DNA of 64,000 bases from positions 1-64,000 of the forward strand of contig CAJXCL010000006.1 in NCBI GenBank assembly GCA_913051775.1. Direction: 5' to 3'. Positions 18,141 through 27,103 of the stretch are shown one piece after another. Position 1 is the first letter of the stretch; each line of letters starts with the position of its first letter. Under the pieces are notes generated by a model, which was not told the DNA's origin, did not search any database, and saw only the letters and a program-made list of their open reading frames with translations. Source of the stretch: an uncultured Nitrospirota bacterium (lineage in GTDB: Bacteria; Nitrospinota; Nitrospinia; CAJXCL01). The position numbers and the translations under genes were made by a program.

Positions 18141-19127
18141 TTACAAATCTTTACGAATACATGCGATGCGCTTATTGATCTTCTCCTCAATTAGGTGTAA
18201 AAATTCCGGGCCGTGTAAGGATTTTTTTAAGTGAACAACGTAAGTTTCTTCTTCATGAAACGAAAGGTCTCGATCAATGTAGGTATTATTATATTTTTCG
18301 CATTCGAGCAGAATAACGTTTACAGGTGTTTCGAAAGAGTTACGATAGATAGTAATAGTTTTCTCAAAAGTTTTAAAGGCATCGGGATCTGCCTTAAAAA
18401 GAATAGAGGACAGGGCGGTTTGTTCAATTAGGAAGTGGTGCGTTAGTTTGATTTGCTCCATCCAGCATTTTATGAATTGGCGGCTGGCAGGATTGTTCCT
18501 CATGAGAATAACCCCCGCGTTAATTGCTAAATAAGGAAGTGCTTTCTTGCATTTAACATAAGGATCTACCCCGATTCTAACATCATTCAACTTCCTTAAA
18601 GTTAGCGCCACATCGAAATCTTTTAAAAATATACTATGGAGCTGGCGCCACGCAAAGGCGTCTGCATCTAGAAAAATAATATTGCGGTCAGTTCTGGATA
18701 GACAATCAAGAAAACACGGCGCCTTTTGCGCCCAAATGTGACAGATTCGTTTTTTGTAGTTTATAAATTTTTTCTTATCAATGATCCACGTTTTTTTTAA
18801 TTGCCCGAAAAGCCTGAACCTTGTTTTTCGGGATAAGTATTTGAGTTGATCTGAAAAATTTTTATAAAAATATGAAAAGCACAAATTATCCACCCATTCA
18901 CTTTTAAGCCACAGGGACTCTGGCCAAAAAATATAGTTAATGTTTTTATTTTTGCTGGAAAAGTCTTTAAGCAACAGGGAAGGTTTGGGGCTAACATCGT
19001 ATAAGAATATTTGAGAGGAAGGATGAAGCGTTAAAAGGATTGTTGAACTAATTTTGAAAAGCTTGAAATATTTTTCGTCCAAAAGATATAAAAAATCCGG
19101 TGTTTTATTAGTCATTGAACTTTCCAC
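18141..19127 (-). CDS. Putative nucleotide-diphospho-sugar transferase
   Basis: 328-aa GT-A-like protein. NIIFLDADAFAWRQL holds a DXD motif, followed by FDVALTLRKL, AINAGVILMRNNPASRQFI and EQTALSSIL. That order (DXD, N-A-G-V-x-x-x-R-x, D/E-Q) matches proteins annotated as nucleotide-diphospho-sugar transferases and the GT8/GT77-like group. It sits at the edge of the glycan locus, after the RND exporter on the same strand. The start used (MESSMTNKTPDF) could also be the internal Met at residue 5. Function beyond sugar transfer is not predictable. Confidence 0.68.
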   Translation of the reverse strand: MESSMTNKTPDFLYLLDEKYFKLFKISSTILLTLHPSSQIFLYDVSPKPSLLLKDFSSKNKNINYIFWPESLWLKSEWVDNLCFSYFYKNFSDQLKYLSRKTRFRLFGQLKKTWIIDKKKFINYKKRICHIWAQKAPCFLDCLSRTDRNIIFLDADAFAWRQLHSIFLKDFDVALTLRKLNDVRIGVDPYVKCKKALPYLAINAGVILMRNNPASRQFIKCWMEQIKLTHHFLIEQTALSSILFKADPDAFKTFEKTITIYRNSFETPVNVILLECEKYNNTYIDRDLSFHEEETYVVHLKKSLHGPEFLHLIEEKINKRIACIRKDL

Positions 19128-19172
19128 GGTTAATCGGTTTCTCTTTGTTTTTCTTTAGAATTATTGGATTAT

Positions 19173-19286
19173 CTCATAAAAGAGCACTGAAGAAGCTTTT
19201 GGCTTTTAACCTCAGACCTTTTCCGATCTAGCGATTATGCGATTTTTTTAAATTGCAAATGAAAAGGGAAAAGCCTCTTTTGTGAG
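19173..19286. repeat. Imperfect inverted-repeat element of about 115 bp
   Basis: CTCATAAAAGAG (19173-19184) is the inverse of CTCTTTTGTGAG (19275-19286) with one mismatch, and inner GCTTTT/AAAAGC segments extend the pairing. It lies between the RND exporter and the glycosyltransferase gene. It may be a small non-autonomous element or a transcript-end hairpin. Confidence 0.45.
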
Positions 19287-19290
19287 TACT

Positions 19291-22083
19291 TTAAATGATT
19301 TTAGGCTCCCATCCTTTTTCACGCGCAATTTTGAGTATTGCCGGAAGGATTGTTAAAGAGGCAATCATACAACATCCCACTCCTATGGTTAATAAAACAC
19401 CAATACTGTAAATTCCTCTGTGTGAAGCGACCATAAGGCTGCCAAAGCCAATCATTGTAGTCAATGAGCTCATGATAACGGCTTTACCCGTGCTCTTGTA
19501 TACCGGGGACACCGTACTGCCTACGTCAACTCTGTACCGGTGGACGATATGGATACCGTTATCAACACCAATGCCAATAATGAGAGGCAGAATGACGAGA
19601 TTTGCAAGATTAAATGGGAGGTCAAACAGTCCCATCAGGCCGAGAGTCCATAAAGTTCCGAGTGCCAATGGTAGAATGGCCAGGATAGCACAACGCCAAT
19701 CCCTGAAAGATATCCAGACGAACGCCAAAATAGCTATTAATGCGTAAATACCCCCCTTGATGTATCCCTCCTTCATAAGACGACTGGATTCGCTCGCTGT
19801 TACTGCTGTGCCAGTAGCGTTGGGATCAATTGACCAGATATCTAAAATAAACTTTTCCATTGGTTCTCTATCATAAATATTCGTTTTTGGAAATATCTGA
19901 AGGAGAAATTTTTTGGTTTTACCGATAAAACGTTCTTTAAGATTATCAGGAATATCGCTAAGTATTATTTTTTTCGGATTAAGGGACTCTTTAAAAGTTT
20001 TCATTTTTTTATTAAAATCAGTAAATAGAATGGTTTGGTACTTATTCAAACTCTCTTCCACGAATGTTTTTTCTTGCCGCTTTGCTAAATAATTAAAATC
20101 AGAAATCAATTTTCTGATTTTTTTAATAGACTCGGCTTGAGGTTTGCGTTCTTCCTTCCAGCTATCTTTGTTTTCATTTCTCATTTTAAAATTAATTTTA
20201 TTCAGGATATTGCTTAAACTATTTAAATCCACAGGGTTGCTGTCCTTGCTTGGAGTTGGAAATTTGCTGAATAAACGAGAAACCTTTTTAATGATATTTA
20301 TTTTTTCTCCCTGTTGATCAGGTACGATAGAAGCGATACTACTTACTACACTAACTGATGGAAGAGATTCGAGGTCTTTTTTTGTTGAAAGAACTTCATC
20401 AAATGAATTTACAATAATAGCTCCATACCAAGCGGATCTATCTGAAGTATTTAATATTTTCATCTCATACTCAACTGACTCTAAACCTGAGGCTTGAAGG
20501 TTCAGAATGTTGTAGTCAAAGCGGATATTTCTAATAAAAAAAATGGATAAAAACGTGATAAAAAAACCCAAAAGAATTAAATTAATCGGTTTTTTCAGCA
20601 ATAGATCAAAAAATGGGTGTACAGCCTTTTTTGACAGATCATAGTCGAATGCAAACTTTTTAGACAATTTTTGTATCCAATGAATATTTTTTAAACGCAC
20701 CTTAATTATTATCATAGCCGGTAAAAGAATAATTGTGGCTATCAGGCAAATAATAATACCTGTTCCGGCTATAAAACCCAGTTCAGCAATGCCCTTGAAA
20801 TCGGTAAAAATAGTTGCCATAAAAGCAAATGATGTAGTTATAGCCCCTGCAATAATTCCCTTCCCTGTCCCAATAAGTGAGTTGGTGATGGAAGCTGTCA
20901 CATTGTTTCCAAGTTTTTGTTCTTCCTGAAACCTTGTAATGAAGTGAATGCCAAAATCTATGCCAAGCCCGATTAGAATAGTCGTAAAAACTACCGATAA
21001 TATGTTTAAGTGACCAACAGTTAATGTGGTAAAACCAAGAGACCAGCATAGCGAAATAACTAATACAAAAACTGCGATAATTGGCAGGATGAATCTTTTT
21101 AAAGAAATAATAAAAAGGAGAGAGACACCTGCTAATGAAATTAAAGAGGCTTTGACCATATCATTACTTGTCGTCACCATCTCATCGGAAGCTAAAGCGG
21201 TGGGTCCGGTAACGCCGGCAATGACTCCAGGATGCTTTTCCTCTAATTTTTTAATAAAATTTCGAGTAATCTTTATTGGGCCTACGGCCCTGGCAAAATC
21301 AGACTGACTTTCCTTCGGACTTACAAAAATATAATAAAACTTTTTCTCCTTTGAAGTGAGATACCCTTCTTCATCCATTTCTCCTTTTTTCTTAATAAGA
21401 AAATTATTCCAAACGGATGAAAAATCATTCTGAGCTTTTAAATGACCCACCGTTTCTTCCAGAATGGATTCAACAAGTGTTAAATCTAATGGATTATCTA
21501 TCTCCTTCTCATCACTTTTTTCATTTCCTCCAAAAAAATCCGAGATTAACGTTCCAACCATGGCCTTGCTTATCTCCTTATTAACCTGCCTAAAAAAGGA
21601 TTCAAGACCTGGATTTTTAATAAGACTGCCGATAAACGAGCTATTTGATTTTATTTTATTCTCTAAGGCATGAAGATCGTTTGGGCTGAGAAAGAGGAGT
21701 TTTTTGCTTTTAAAAAAATCTGCATCAATTTTATAAAAAACATCCTGAAATTTATCAGGATTGGAATGGAAAAAATGTGCAAGATCTTCTACAAAATCTT
21801 TTACTCTCTCATTGTTCGATCCTTCTATTGCTACAACTAACCCATCAGAATTCTTAAACTCCTCACGGAATTTTTGGTAGTCTTGATAGTACTTGGCATG
21901 AGGTGAAATGAGGTCATTCCTGTTGGTTAAATATTTAAGATTATCAATAGTGTAATGTATAGATAATAGTGCAAGAAGAATTGAAAAGATTAGGATAAAG
22001 TAAGGATGTTTGCCAACAGAAGCTGAGATAGCTCCTAAAATCTTATCCCTAAAATTTTTGTGGAATATTTGCATCGCTTGCAA
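19291..22083 (-). CDS. MMPL/HpnN-like RND lipid exporter
   Basis: 930-aa RND-superfamily protein with two copies of the pattern TM1 - large periplasmic loop - six TM helices. The first core motif GLGIDFGIHFITRFQEE and its second copy GIGVDNGIHIVHRYRVD carry the proton-relay Asp of MMPL/HAE3 transporters. The first loop starts LTNRNDLISPHAKYYQDY, resembling hopanoid-exporter HpnN proteins. The second periplasmic loop (about residues 540-740) contains a long predicted coiled coil rich in Lys/Glu. It probably moves hopanoids or other lipids to the outer membrane; no hopanoid synthesis gene is in the window, so the cargo is inferred from family only. Confidence 0.8.
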   Translation of the reverse strand: MQAMQIFHKNFRDKILGAISASVGKHPYFILIFSILLALLSIHYTIDNLKYLTNRNDLISPHAKYYQDYQKFREEFKNSDGLVVAIEGSNNERVKDFVEDLAHFFHSNPDKFQDVFYKIDADFFKSKKLLFLSPNDLHALENKIKSNSSFIGSLIKNPGLESFFRQVNKEISKAMVGTLISDFFGGNEKSDEKEIDNPLDLTLVESILEETVGHLKAQNDFSSVWNNFLIKKKGEMDEEGYLTSKEKKFYYIFVSPKESQSDFARAVGPIKITRNFIKKLEEKHPGVIAGVTGPTALASDEMVTTSNDMVKASLISLAGVSLLFIISLKRFILPIIAVFVLVISLCWSLGFTTLTVGHLNILSVVFTTILIGLGIDFGIHFITRFQEEQKLGNNVTASITNSLIGTGKGIIAGAITTSFAFMATIFTDFKGIAELGFIAGTGIIICLIATIILLPAMIIIKVRLKNIHWIQKLSKKFAFDYDLSKKAVHPFFDLLLKKPINLILLGFFITFLSIFFIRNIRFDYNILNLQASGLESVEYEMKILNTSDRSAWYGAIIVNSFDEVLSTKKDLESLPSVSVVSSIASIVPDQQGEKINIIKKVSRLFSKFPTPSKDSNPVDLNSLSNILNKINFKMRNENKDSWKEERKPQAESIKKIRKLISDFNYLAKRQEKTFVEESLNKYQTILFTDFNKKMKTFKESLNPKKIILSDIPDNLKERFIGKTKKFLLQIFPKTNIYDREPMEKFILDIWSIDPNATGTAVTASESSRLMKEGYIKGGIYALIAILAFVWISFRDWRCAILAILPLALGTLWTLGLMGLFDLPFNLANLVILPLIIGIGVDNGIHIVHRYRVDVGSTVSPVYKSTGKAVIMSSLTTMIGFGSLMVASHRGIYSIGVLLTIGVGCCMIASLTILPAILKIAREKGWEPKII

Positions 22084-22303
22084 CAGGAAAAATACTCCTT
22101 AAGCGGACTCATGGCGACATTGTCGTGGTGAGCCTTCGGAGTGAGCTCAGTCGAACGCTTGCCGAACCATCAAATTGCGGATTTCAGATTCTTGAAGAAA
22201 AATCTAAAGTTATTTATTCAGTTAATTCCACTTCCTTGTTGGTTCAAATCTCCCGGTAGAGGCTTCGAATCACGACTGCACTAACTTTTATGGCTTTTAT
22301 TTT

Positions 22304-22329
22304 TTGAAAGCATTTAGCGAGTACCCCCC
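22304..22329 (+). repeat. Dispersed repeat R1, copy B
   Basis: TTGAAAGCATTTAGCGAGTA matches the R1 consensus (GAAAGTGTTTAGCGAGCG) with a few changes. The right end merges into an R3-like palindrome. Confidence 0.5.
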
Positions 22330-22358
22330 GTTGTTAGGTGGGATTAAGGGAGGGGTAT
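22321..22358. repeat. R3-like palindrome
   Basis: TACCCCCC at the left is complementary to GGAGGGGTA at the right, enclosing GGATTAAGG. Related to the perfect hairpin at 39812 and the element at 60871. Confidence 0.45.
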
Positions 22359-22579
22359 ATACTCTAAATTGATTTCGACCATCCATGGTATCAACCCTTC
22401 GGGTGGTTTTTTTTAAGCCATCCAATTTTACCATCATGGCAAAATTGTGAAGAATTTCAGTAGCTTGCTACGGGGAGCTTCAATATTTTGTTTGTCATAA
22501 GAAAAATTGGTGGAGCGAGCTTCTAAATAGTAAATCTTTTTATACTTACAGTGTAAGCTCTTCACGCGCTAGCATTACT

Positions 22580-22794
22580 TCACACTAATCCTCGGATTTC
22601 AACGCAAGCAGTGTTCTCACCTGTAGTCCCTAGTCAATCAACAGGGGGGGATTAATGAAATCTTCGATCTGGTTTTCTTTAATTATTTTTTCTTTGACAG
22701 CTTTCTTCAGAATCTTTGTAACCTTATAACGAAATTCTGAATTGGATATGGGCTCTGGGATGGAATTCCAGACTCCCCAGAAAGTTAATTTCAT
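22580..22794 (-). pseudogene. N-terminal remnant of an MBL-fold metallo-hydrolase gene
   Basis: A 51-codon reverse-strand ORF starts at 22794 with MKLTFWGVWNSIPEP, close to the conserved start (K-x-T-F-W-G-V-R-G-S-I-P) of a common metallo-beta-lactamase-fold hydrolase group. It ends at TGA after INPPC. In another frame the DNA resumes LGTTGENTACVEIRG, the family's next conserved segment (G-T-x-G-G-N-T-x-C-V-E). After that, the metal-binding HxHxDH region is absent and stops follow. A ribosome binding site (AGAGGA) still precedes the ATG. This is a gene truncated to about its first 70 codons and frameshifted. Confidence 0.7.
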
Positions 22795-22883
22795 GCTAAT
22801 TCCTCTAAATAGTAATTATTTAGAAACAAACTACATTATTTTTGTTATATTTTCAAATATATTCTCAAGCTGGAAATTTAGTA

Positions 22884-22916
22884 TTGGATGTTAAAAAGAG
22901 ATTATTATAGTATAAT
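22884..22916 (+). promoter_or_regulatory. Candidate promoter of the trm112/lpt run
   Basis: TTGGAT (22884-22889) lies 16 nt before TATAGT (22906-22911); an overlapping TATAAT at 22911-22916 is an alternative -10 box with poorer spacing. It is the only strong -10-like sequence between the pseudogene and the first gene of the run. Confidence 0.4.
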
Positions 22917-22955
22917 TAAATTTCATAAAACTGTTCTTTTTAAAGGAGAAATGTC

Positions 22956-23126
22956 ATGGCAATTGATAAGGAACTGTTAGACATTTTAGCATGCCCGAAA
23001 TGCAAAGGGGATATCTATCTCACAAAAGAAGGTAATGGCTTAATCTGTGATAAATGCAAATTAAAATATGAAATTAAAGACGATATTCCTATTATGTTAA
23101 TCGATGAGGCAATTAAACTTAACTGA
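22956..23126 (+). CDS. Trm112-family zinc-ribbon protein (56 aa), below the ORF-track cut-off
   Basis: Small protein beginning MAIDKELLDILACPKCKG. Two CxxC pairs (C13/C16 and C31/C34) form a zinc ribbon, and IKDDIPIMLIDEAIKL is the hallmark C-terminus of the Trm112/YcaR family (UPF0434-like). In other organisms this fold acts as an activating partner of methyltransferases; in bacteria it is often found beside LPS genes such as lpxK or kdsB. The start at 22956 has AGGAG seven bases upstream. It leads the lptC-lptA-lptB run with 15 bp to the next gene. Confidence 0.88.
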   Translation: MAIDKELLDILACPKCKGDIYLTKEGNGLICDKCKLKYEIKDDIPIMLIDEAIKLN

Positions 23127-23141
23127 TAATTAATAAGAGAA

Positions 23142-23714
23142 ATGAAAACTAAAAAATTACTTAAAAAACTGTTGCTTTTGGTTTCGCTTTCTCTCATTAT
23201 TTTAATTACGGTTTTTTTAATTAAAAATAGAAACAAACTTCCAAAATCTTTTAATGTTGAGATTGTTAAAACCGGTATAAATGTAAGTATTGAAGATTTC
23301 CATTTAATTGAAGAGAAAGAGGGGGGGAAACAATGGGAGTTGAATGCCGATAAAGCTGAAGTTGTTAATTCCAAAGGAATTACACGTCTCAAAAATATCA
23401 AGATGAATTTTTTTCAAAAAAATGGAGATGAACTCTTTGTTTCTGCCGATAAAGGAATTATTCAGAATGGCAATAACAATATTGAGTTGATAGGAAATAT
23501 TAAGGTTTCAAACCTTGATGGATATAGGTTAACAACAGAAAAGCTGAAATGGACGTCTGATAAAAAAACAATCCTAACCGATGACGAAATAGAAATCAGT
23601 GGTGCGGATTTGGATATTTTTGGGAAAAGAATGACAGTAGATGTGGAAAACGAAATTTTTGAAATATACGGCGGTGTTAGAGTCCTATATTATGAAATAA
23701 AAAATGGGGTTTAA
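23142..23714 (+). CDS. lptC: LptC-like LPS export protein
   Basis: 190-aa inner-membrane-anchored periplasmic protein. Residues 8-27 form a single transmembrane helix after a Lys-rich start; the rest is a beta-rich LptC/OstA-like fold (ELNADKAEVVN, FVSADKGIIQNGNNNIELIG, GYRLTTEKLKW). It receives LPS from the LptBFG transporter and hands it to LptA. Gene order lptC-lptA-lptB and small gaps support the call. Overall similarity to LptC is structural rather than strict, as is normal for this fast-evolving protein. Confidence 0.85.
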   Translation: MKTKKLLKKLLLLVSLSLIILITVFLIKNRNKLPKSFNVEIVKTGINVSIEDFHLIEEKEGGKQWELNADKAEVVNSKGITRLKNIKMNFFQKNGDELFVSADKGIIQNGNNNIELIGNIKVSNLDGYRLTTEKLKWTSDKKTILTDDEIEISGADLDIFGKRMTVDVENEIFEIYGGVRVLYYEIKNGV

Positions 23715-23738
23715 AATCATCTTAATTAAGAAAGATTC

Positions 23739-24248
23739 ATGATAACCTTTAACAAAATATCTAAAGTACTTTTAATCATTTGCATTATCTTCCCATCTCT
23801 TGGTGCTGCGGAAAAATTTTCAAAAGAAAAAAAAGACAACATCCCCATAGAAATAACAGCGGAGAAGATGACTTCCGATCAAAAATCCAATAAAATTATT
23901 TTCATTGGAAATGTGGTCGCAAAACAGGATAAGCTAGTTATTCTTTCTGATAAGATGACAGTTTATAATAATAAGAAAGGCAGAAAATTAAGAAAAATTG
24001 TTGCCCAGGGAAATGTGAAAATTGAAAAAGGAGAAAGATTTGCTTCAGGGGACCGTGCAGTTTATATTGAAAAAGAAGAGAAAATTGTTTTAACGGGTAA
24101 TCCTCATGCATGGGAAAAGGATAACGAAATTGTTGCGACAGAAATGATTTTTTTATTAAATGAAGATAAATTTATAGTCAAAGGGAGTAAAGAAAAAAAA
24201 ATAAAATTAACTTTATACCCTGACCAGAAAAACAAGAAGGATGAATAG
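23739..24248 (+). CDS. lptA: LptA periplasmic LPS bridge protein
   Basis: 169-aa OstA-domain protein with a signal peptide (cleavage near GAA-EKF, residue 24). The mature part shows the OstA/LptA pattern: PIEITAEKMTSDQKSNKIIF, GNVVAKQDKLVILSDKM, QGNVKIEKGERFASGDRAVY, each a beta-jellyroll turn. LptA polymerises into the bridge carrying LPS from LptC to LptD. It lies 24 bp after lptC and 28 bp before lptB. Confidence 0.9.
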   Translation: MITFNKISKVLLIICIIFPSLGAAEKFSKEKKDNIPIEITAEKMTSDQKSNKIIFIGNVVAKQDKLVILSDKMTVYNNKKGRKLRKIVAQGNVKIEKGERFASGDRAVYIEKEEKIVLTGNPHAWEKDNEIVATEMIFLLNEDKFIVKGSKEKKIKLTLYPDQKNKKDE

Positions 24249-24276
24249 CTTTTTCTAAGTAGGAGGTTAAATAAGA

Positions 24277-24999
24277 TTGCAACTATTAAGAGCAATCAAC
24301 CTTGTAAAGGAATATAAAAAAAGAAAAGTCGTAAATGGGATAAGTATTGAAGTAAAAATGGGCGAAGTTGTAGGATTACTTGGTCCAAATGGAGCAGGTA
24401 AAACTACTTGCTTTTATATTATGGTGGGGCTTATCCGTCCTGAATCCGGTGAGGTTATTTATAATGGGAAAAAGTTGACATCGCTTCCTATGTATCAAAG
24501 GGCTCGGGAAGGAATAGGGTATCTTCCGCAAGAACCTTCTGTATTTCGTAAATTGACTGTTGAGGAGAATATCATGGCCATTTTAGAGACAAAAAAAGTT
24601 TCTAAATTAGAAATGAAAAAAAGAGCTCGATCTCTTTTAAAGGAACTGAATATTTTGCATATCAAAAACACAAAAGCCTATTCTCTGTCCGGAGGTGAAA
24701 GGCGGCGAGTGGAAATTACTAGGGCTTTAGCCAGTTCGCCTTCTTTTATCTTGCTTGATGAACCGTTTGCTGGAATTGACCCCATTGCTGTGACTGATAT
24801 CCAGGAAATTATTTCCAGATTGAGAGATAAAGGAATTGGTGTTTTAATAACAGATCATAATGTCAAGGAAACTTTAAATATTACTGATCGGGCATATATA
24901 ATTAATGAAGGAAAAATAATTGCTAAGGGACAGCCACAAACTATTGCAAATTGCGAGAAAGTAAAACAAATTTATCTTGGGGAACAGTTTTCGCTTTAA
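24277..24999 (+). CDS. lptB: LptB ATPase of the LPS exporter
   Basis: 240-aa ABC ATPase powering LPS extraction by LptBFG. Walker A is GPNGAGKTT, the signature [18 protein letters not shown], Walker [17 protein letters not shown], and the switch [10 protein letters not shown]; the Y-L-P-Q-E-x-S-V-F-R Q-loop is typical of LptB. The start is TTG at 24277 with AGGAGG about 10 bases upstream (24261-24266); no ATG fits. The partner permeases LptF and LptG are not in the window. Confidence 0.95.
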   Translation: MQLLRAINLVKEYKKRKVVNGISIEVKMGEVVGLLGPNGAGKTTCFYIMVGLIRPESGEVIYNGKKLTSLPMYQRAREGIGYLPQEPSVFRKLTVEENIMAILETKKVSKLEMKKRARSLLKELNILHIKNTKAYSLSGGERRRVEITRALASSPSFILLDEPFAGIDPIAVTDIQEIISRLRDKGIGVLITDHNVKETLNITDRAYIINEGKIIAKGQPQTIANCEKVKQIYLGEQFSL

Positions 25000-25025
25000 T
25001 AGTTGTATAACGAAGGGTTGACGGT

Positions 25026-26453
25026 ATGGTATTAGAAATAAAATTGAATATGAAGGTGGCACATAGGATGGTAATGACGCCAATGCTTCAGCAGGCTATC
25101 AAGTTATTGCCTTTAGCTCGTTTGGAATTGGTACAAAAAGTCAGACAGGAGTTAATAGAAAATCCTATGCTTGAAGAAGTGGTTTCTGAAGAAAATTCAG
25201 ACGAAGAACAGGAAGAAGGATTTGTTGCCACTAAAAATGAGGAAGTGCAGCCCACAAAAGAAAATAATGATGAAAACCCTGATATCGATTGGGAAAATTT
25301 TATCCAGACTAATATTGATAGAGGTCTCTCGTCTGATGGTCTTACCGAACGCCCGTCTATTGAATCAACCCTGAAGAGTGAAATTTCACTTGGAGATCAC
25401 CTGCTGTGGCAATTAATAATGGCCTCTGTTGATGAAAATGAAAAAGCTATAGGAACGGAGATTATTGGGAATATTAATGGTATCGGGTATTTAGAATGTT
25501 CGATAAATGTAATTGCAGAATCCCTTAAAGTGTGTGTTGAGAATGTTGAAAAGGTATTAAAATTAATCCAGTCTTTTGAACCACTCGGTATTGGTGCCAG
25601 AGGTTTACAGGAATGTCTCCTTATTCAGGCCAAAGCGTTGTCACCTGATAATAAACTTGTGGAAAGATTATTACAAAACCATATAAATCAGCTTGAAGAA
25701 AGATTTTTCCACAAAATTTCAAAAGAATTAGATGTTCCTGTCTCCGAAATCCTTAAAGCAATTAAACTTATCAAGGAGTTAAACCCCAAACCAGCATCAC
25801 TATATAGCAGTGAAAGAGTTCAATATATTATTCCAGATGTTACAGTTGTTAAAAAAGACAACGAATACCGGGTATCCTTAAATGATGATGGAGTTCCCCT
25901 TATGAGAGTTAACCCGTTCTATCGAAAAATTCTAAAAAACGAAAAACCTGACAATAGTGCGAAAGAATTCATGGAAGATAAATATCGGGCTGCCCTGTGG
26001 TTAATCAGAAGCATTGAACAGAGAAGGCAAACGATTTTAAAAGTTGCCACAAGCATTGTAAAATTCCAAAAAGATTTTTTTGATAGAGGATTGCCTTATT
26101 TAAAACCGCTGGTTTTAAGAAATGTAGCAGAAGATATAGAGATGCATGAATCTACTGTAAGCCGTGTTACTACAATGAAATACATGCATACACCTCGCGG
26201 CATCATTGATTTTAAGTTCTTTTTTCATAGCGGTATTGAAAGCGATGAAGGTGTTGCAACTTCTTCAGTTTTAATTAAGAATATGATTCAAGAGTTGATC
26301 AAAAAGGAGGATTCAAGCAGGCCAATTACTGATCAGCAATTAGTCCAGTCCTTAAAGAACAATCACGTTGAGATTGCAAGGCGTACGGTAAACAAATATC
26401 GTAAGGAATTGAAGATTTCTGCCGCCAGCAAGCGGAAAAGAATATATGATTAA
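25026..26453 (+). CDS. rpoN: RNA polymerase sigma-54 factor
   Basis: 475-aa sigma-54. Region I is glutamine/leucine-rich (MTPMLQQAIKLLPLARLEL), followed by an acidic region II (about residues 50-95) and the core-binding domain. The C-terminus keeps the DNA-binding helix-turn-helix and the RpoN box ARRTVNKYRKEL. It directs transcription from -24/-12 promoters together with enhancer-binding ATPases. Placement after lptB and before hpf-ptsN is the classic proteobacterial order. A standalone -24/-12 promoter was not found upstream of genes in this window. Confidence 0.96.
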   Translation: MVLEIKLNMKVAHRMVMTPMLQQAIKLLPLARLELVQKVRQELIENPMLEEVVSEENSDEEQEEGFVATKNEEVQPTKENNDENPDIDWENFIQTNIDRGLSSDGLTERPSIESTLKSEISLGDHLLWQLIMASVDENEKAIGTEIIGNINGIGYLECSINVIAESLKVCVENVEKVLKLIQSFEPLGIGARGLQECLLIQAKALSPDNKLVERLLQNHINQLEERFFHKISKELDVPVSEILKAIKLIKELNPKPASLYSSERVQYIIPDVTVVKKDNEYRVSLNDDGVPLMRVNPFYRKILKNEKPDNSAKEFMEDKYRAALWLIRSIEQRRQTILKVATSIVKFQKDFFDRGLPYLKPLVLRNVAEDIEMHESTVSRVTTMKYMHTPRGIIDFKFFFHSGIESDEGVATSSVLIKNMIQELIKKEDSSRPITDQQLVQSLKNNHVEIARRTVNKYRKELKISAASKRKRIYD

Positions 26454-26551
26454 ATGTTTCATGGATCCTAAGACCCATTGAAATGTATGTCCTTTTTTTA
26501 TCCCTTCATTTTATCCGTATTTTTTATTTAAAAAATTAGGAGACAACGTTA

Positions 26552-27103
26552 ATGAAAGTTTCGATAACCGGTCGTAAAATGGAAATGACAGAGGCACTGA
26601 ATGAGCATATTAAAGAAAAGATCAGAGGAATTAAAAAGTTTTTAAACGAAGTAAAAGATGTTCATATAGTGCTCTCAGTAGAAAAACACCGGCATTTTGC
26701 GGAAATTACACTCAATGCCAGCGGATATGTGATTCATTGTAAAGAAGAAACAAATAATATGTATTCAACTATTGATCAAGTTATTGGAAAGCTGACAAAA
26801 CAGCTGAAAAAGCATAGGGACAAAATTATTACTTTGAAAAATAAAAAGAAATTGGGAGAGAGAGAAATAACCGGTTTCAGGTCAGACGTCTTGTCTTATG
26901 AAAAAGAAACAACAATGAGGGAAAATCCTCAGGTTATTAAATCAGTGAAATTTGATGCCAAACCTATATCTTTAGAAGAAGCAACTTTGGAAATTCGATC
27001 TACAAAAAACAATTTCTTGGTATTCAGAAATGCCTTGAATGAAAAAATTAATATCCTCTATCATAGAAATGATGGGAACCTTGGACTAATTGATACAGAT
27101 TAA
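26552..27103 (+). CDS. hpf: Long-form ribosome hibernation promoting factor
   Basis: 183-aa HPF. Residues 1-100 are the ribosome-binding S30AE domain (VSITGRKMEMTEALNEHI, IHCKEETNNMYSTIDQVIGK, QLKKHRDKI). Residues about 125-183 form the C-terminal dimerisation domain (KPISLEEATLEI, NFLVFRNALNEKINILYHRN), which makes this the long form able to dimerise 70S into 100S particles without RMF. AGGAGAC precedes the start. It overlaps ptsN at the TAATG junction. Confidence 0.94.
   Translation: MKVSITGRKMEMTEALNEHIKEKIRGIKKFLNEVKDVHIVLSVEKHRHFAEITLNASGYVIHCKEETNNMYSTIDQVIGKLTKQLKKHRDKIITLKNKKKLGEREITGFRSDVLSYEKETTMRENPQVIKSVKFDAKPISLEEATLEIRSTKNNFLVFRNALNEKINILYHRNDGNLGLIDTD

Larger units (their letters stand above)
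22084..22579. other. Intergenic region with several small repeats
   Basis: No intact gene. Seen: a REP-like string (GAGCTCAGTCGAACG, near 22143), R1 copy B (22304-22329), an R3-like palindrome (22321-22358), and a terminator-like hairpin with loop TTC (ACCCTTCGGGT) followed by a run of eight T at about 22402-22421 on the + strand. Confidence 0.5.

Noticed and set aside
17993-18190. 65-aa reverse ORF after the glycosyltransferase gene
   Set aside because: Overlaps the true C-terminus in another frame; no family pattern.
22230-22280. GGTTCAAATCTCC string resembling a tRNA T-arm
   Set aside because: No matching acceptor stem, D-arm or anticodon arm around it.
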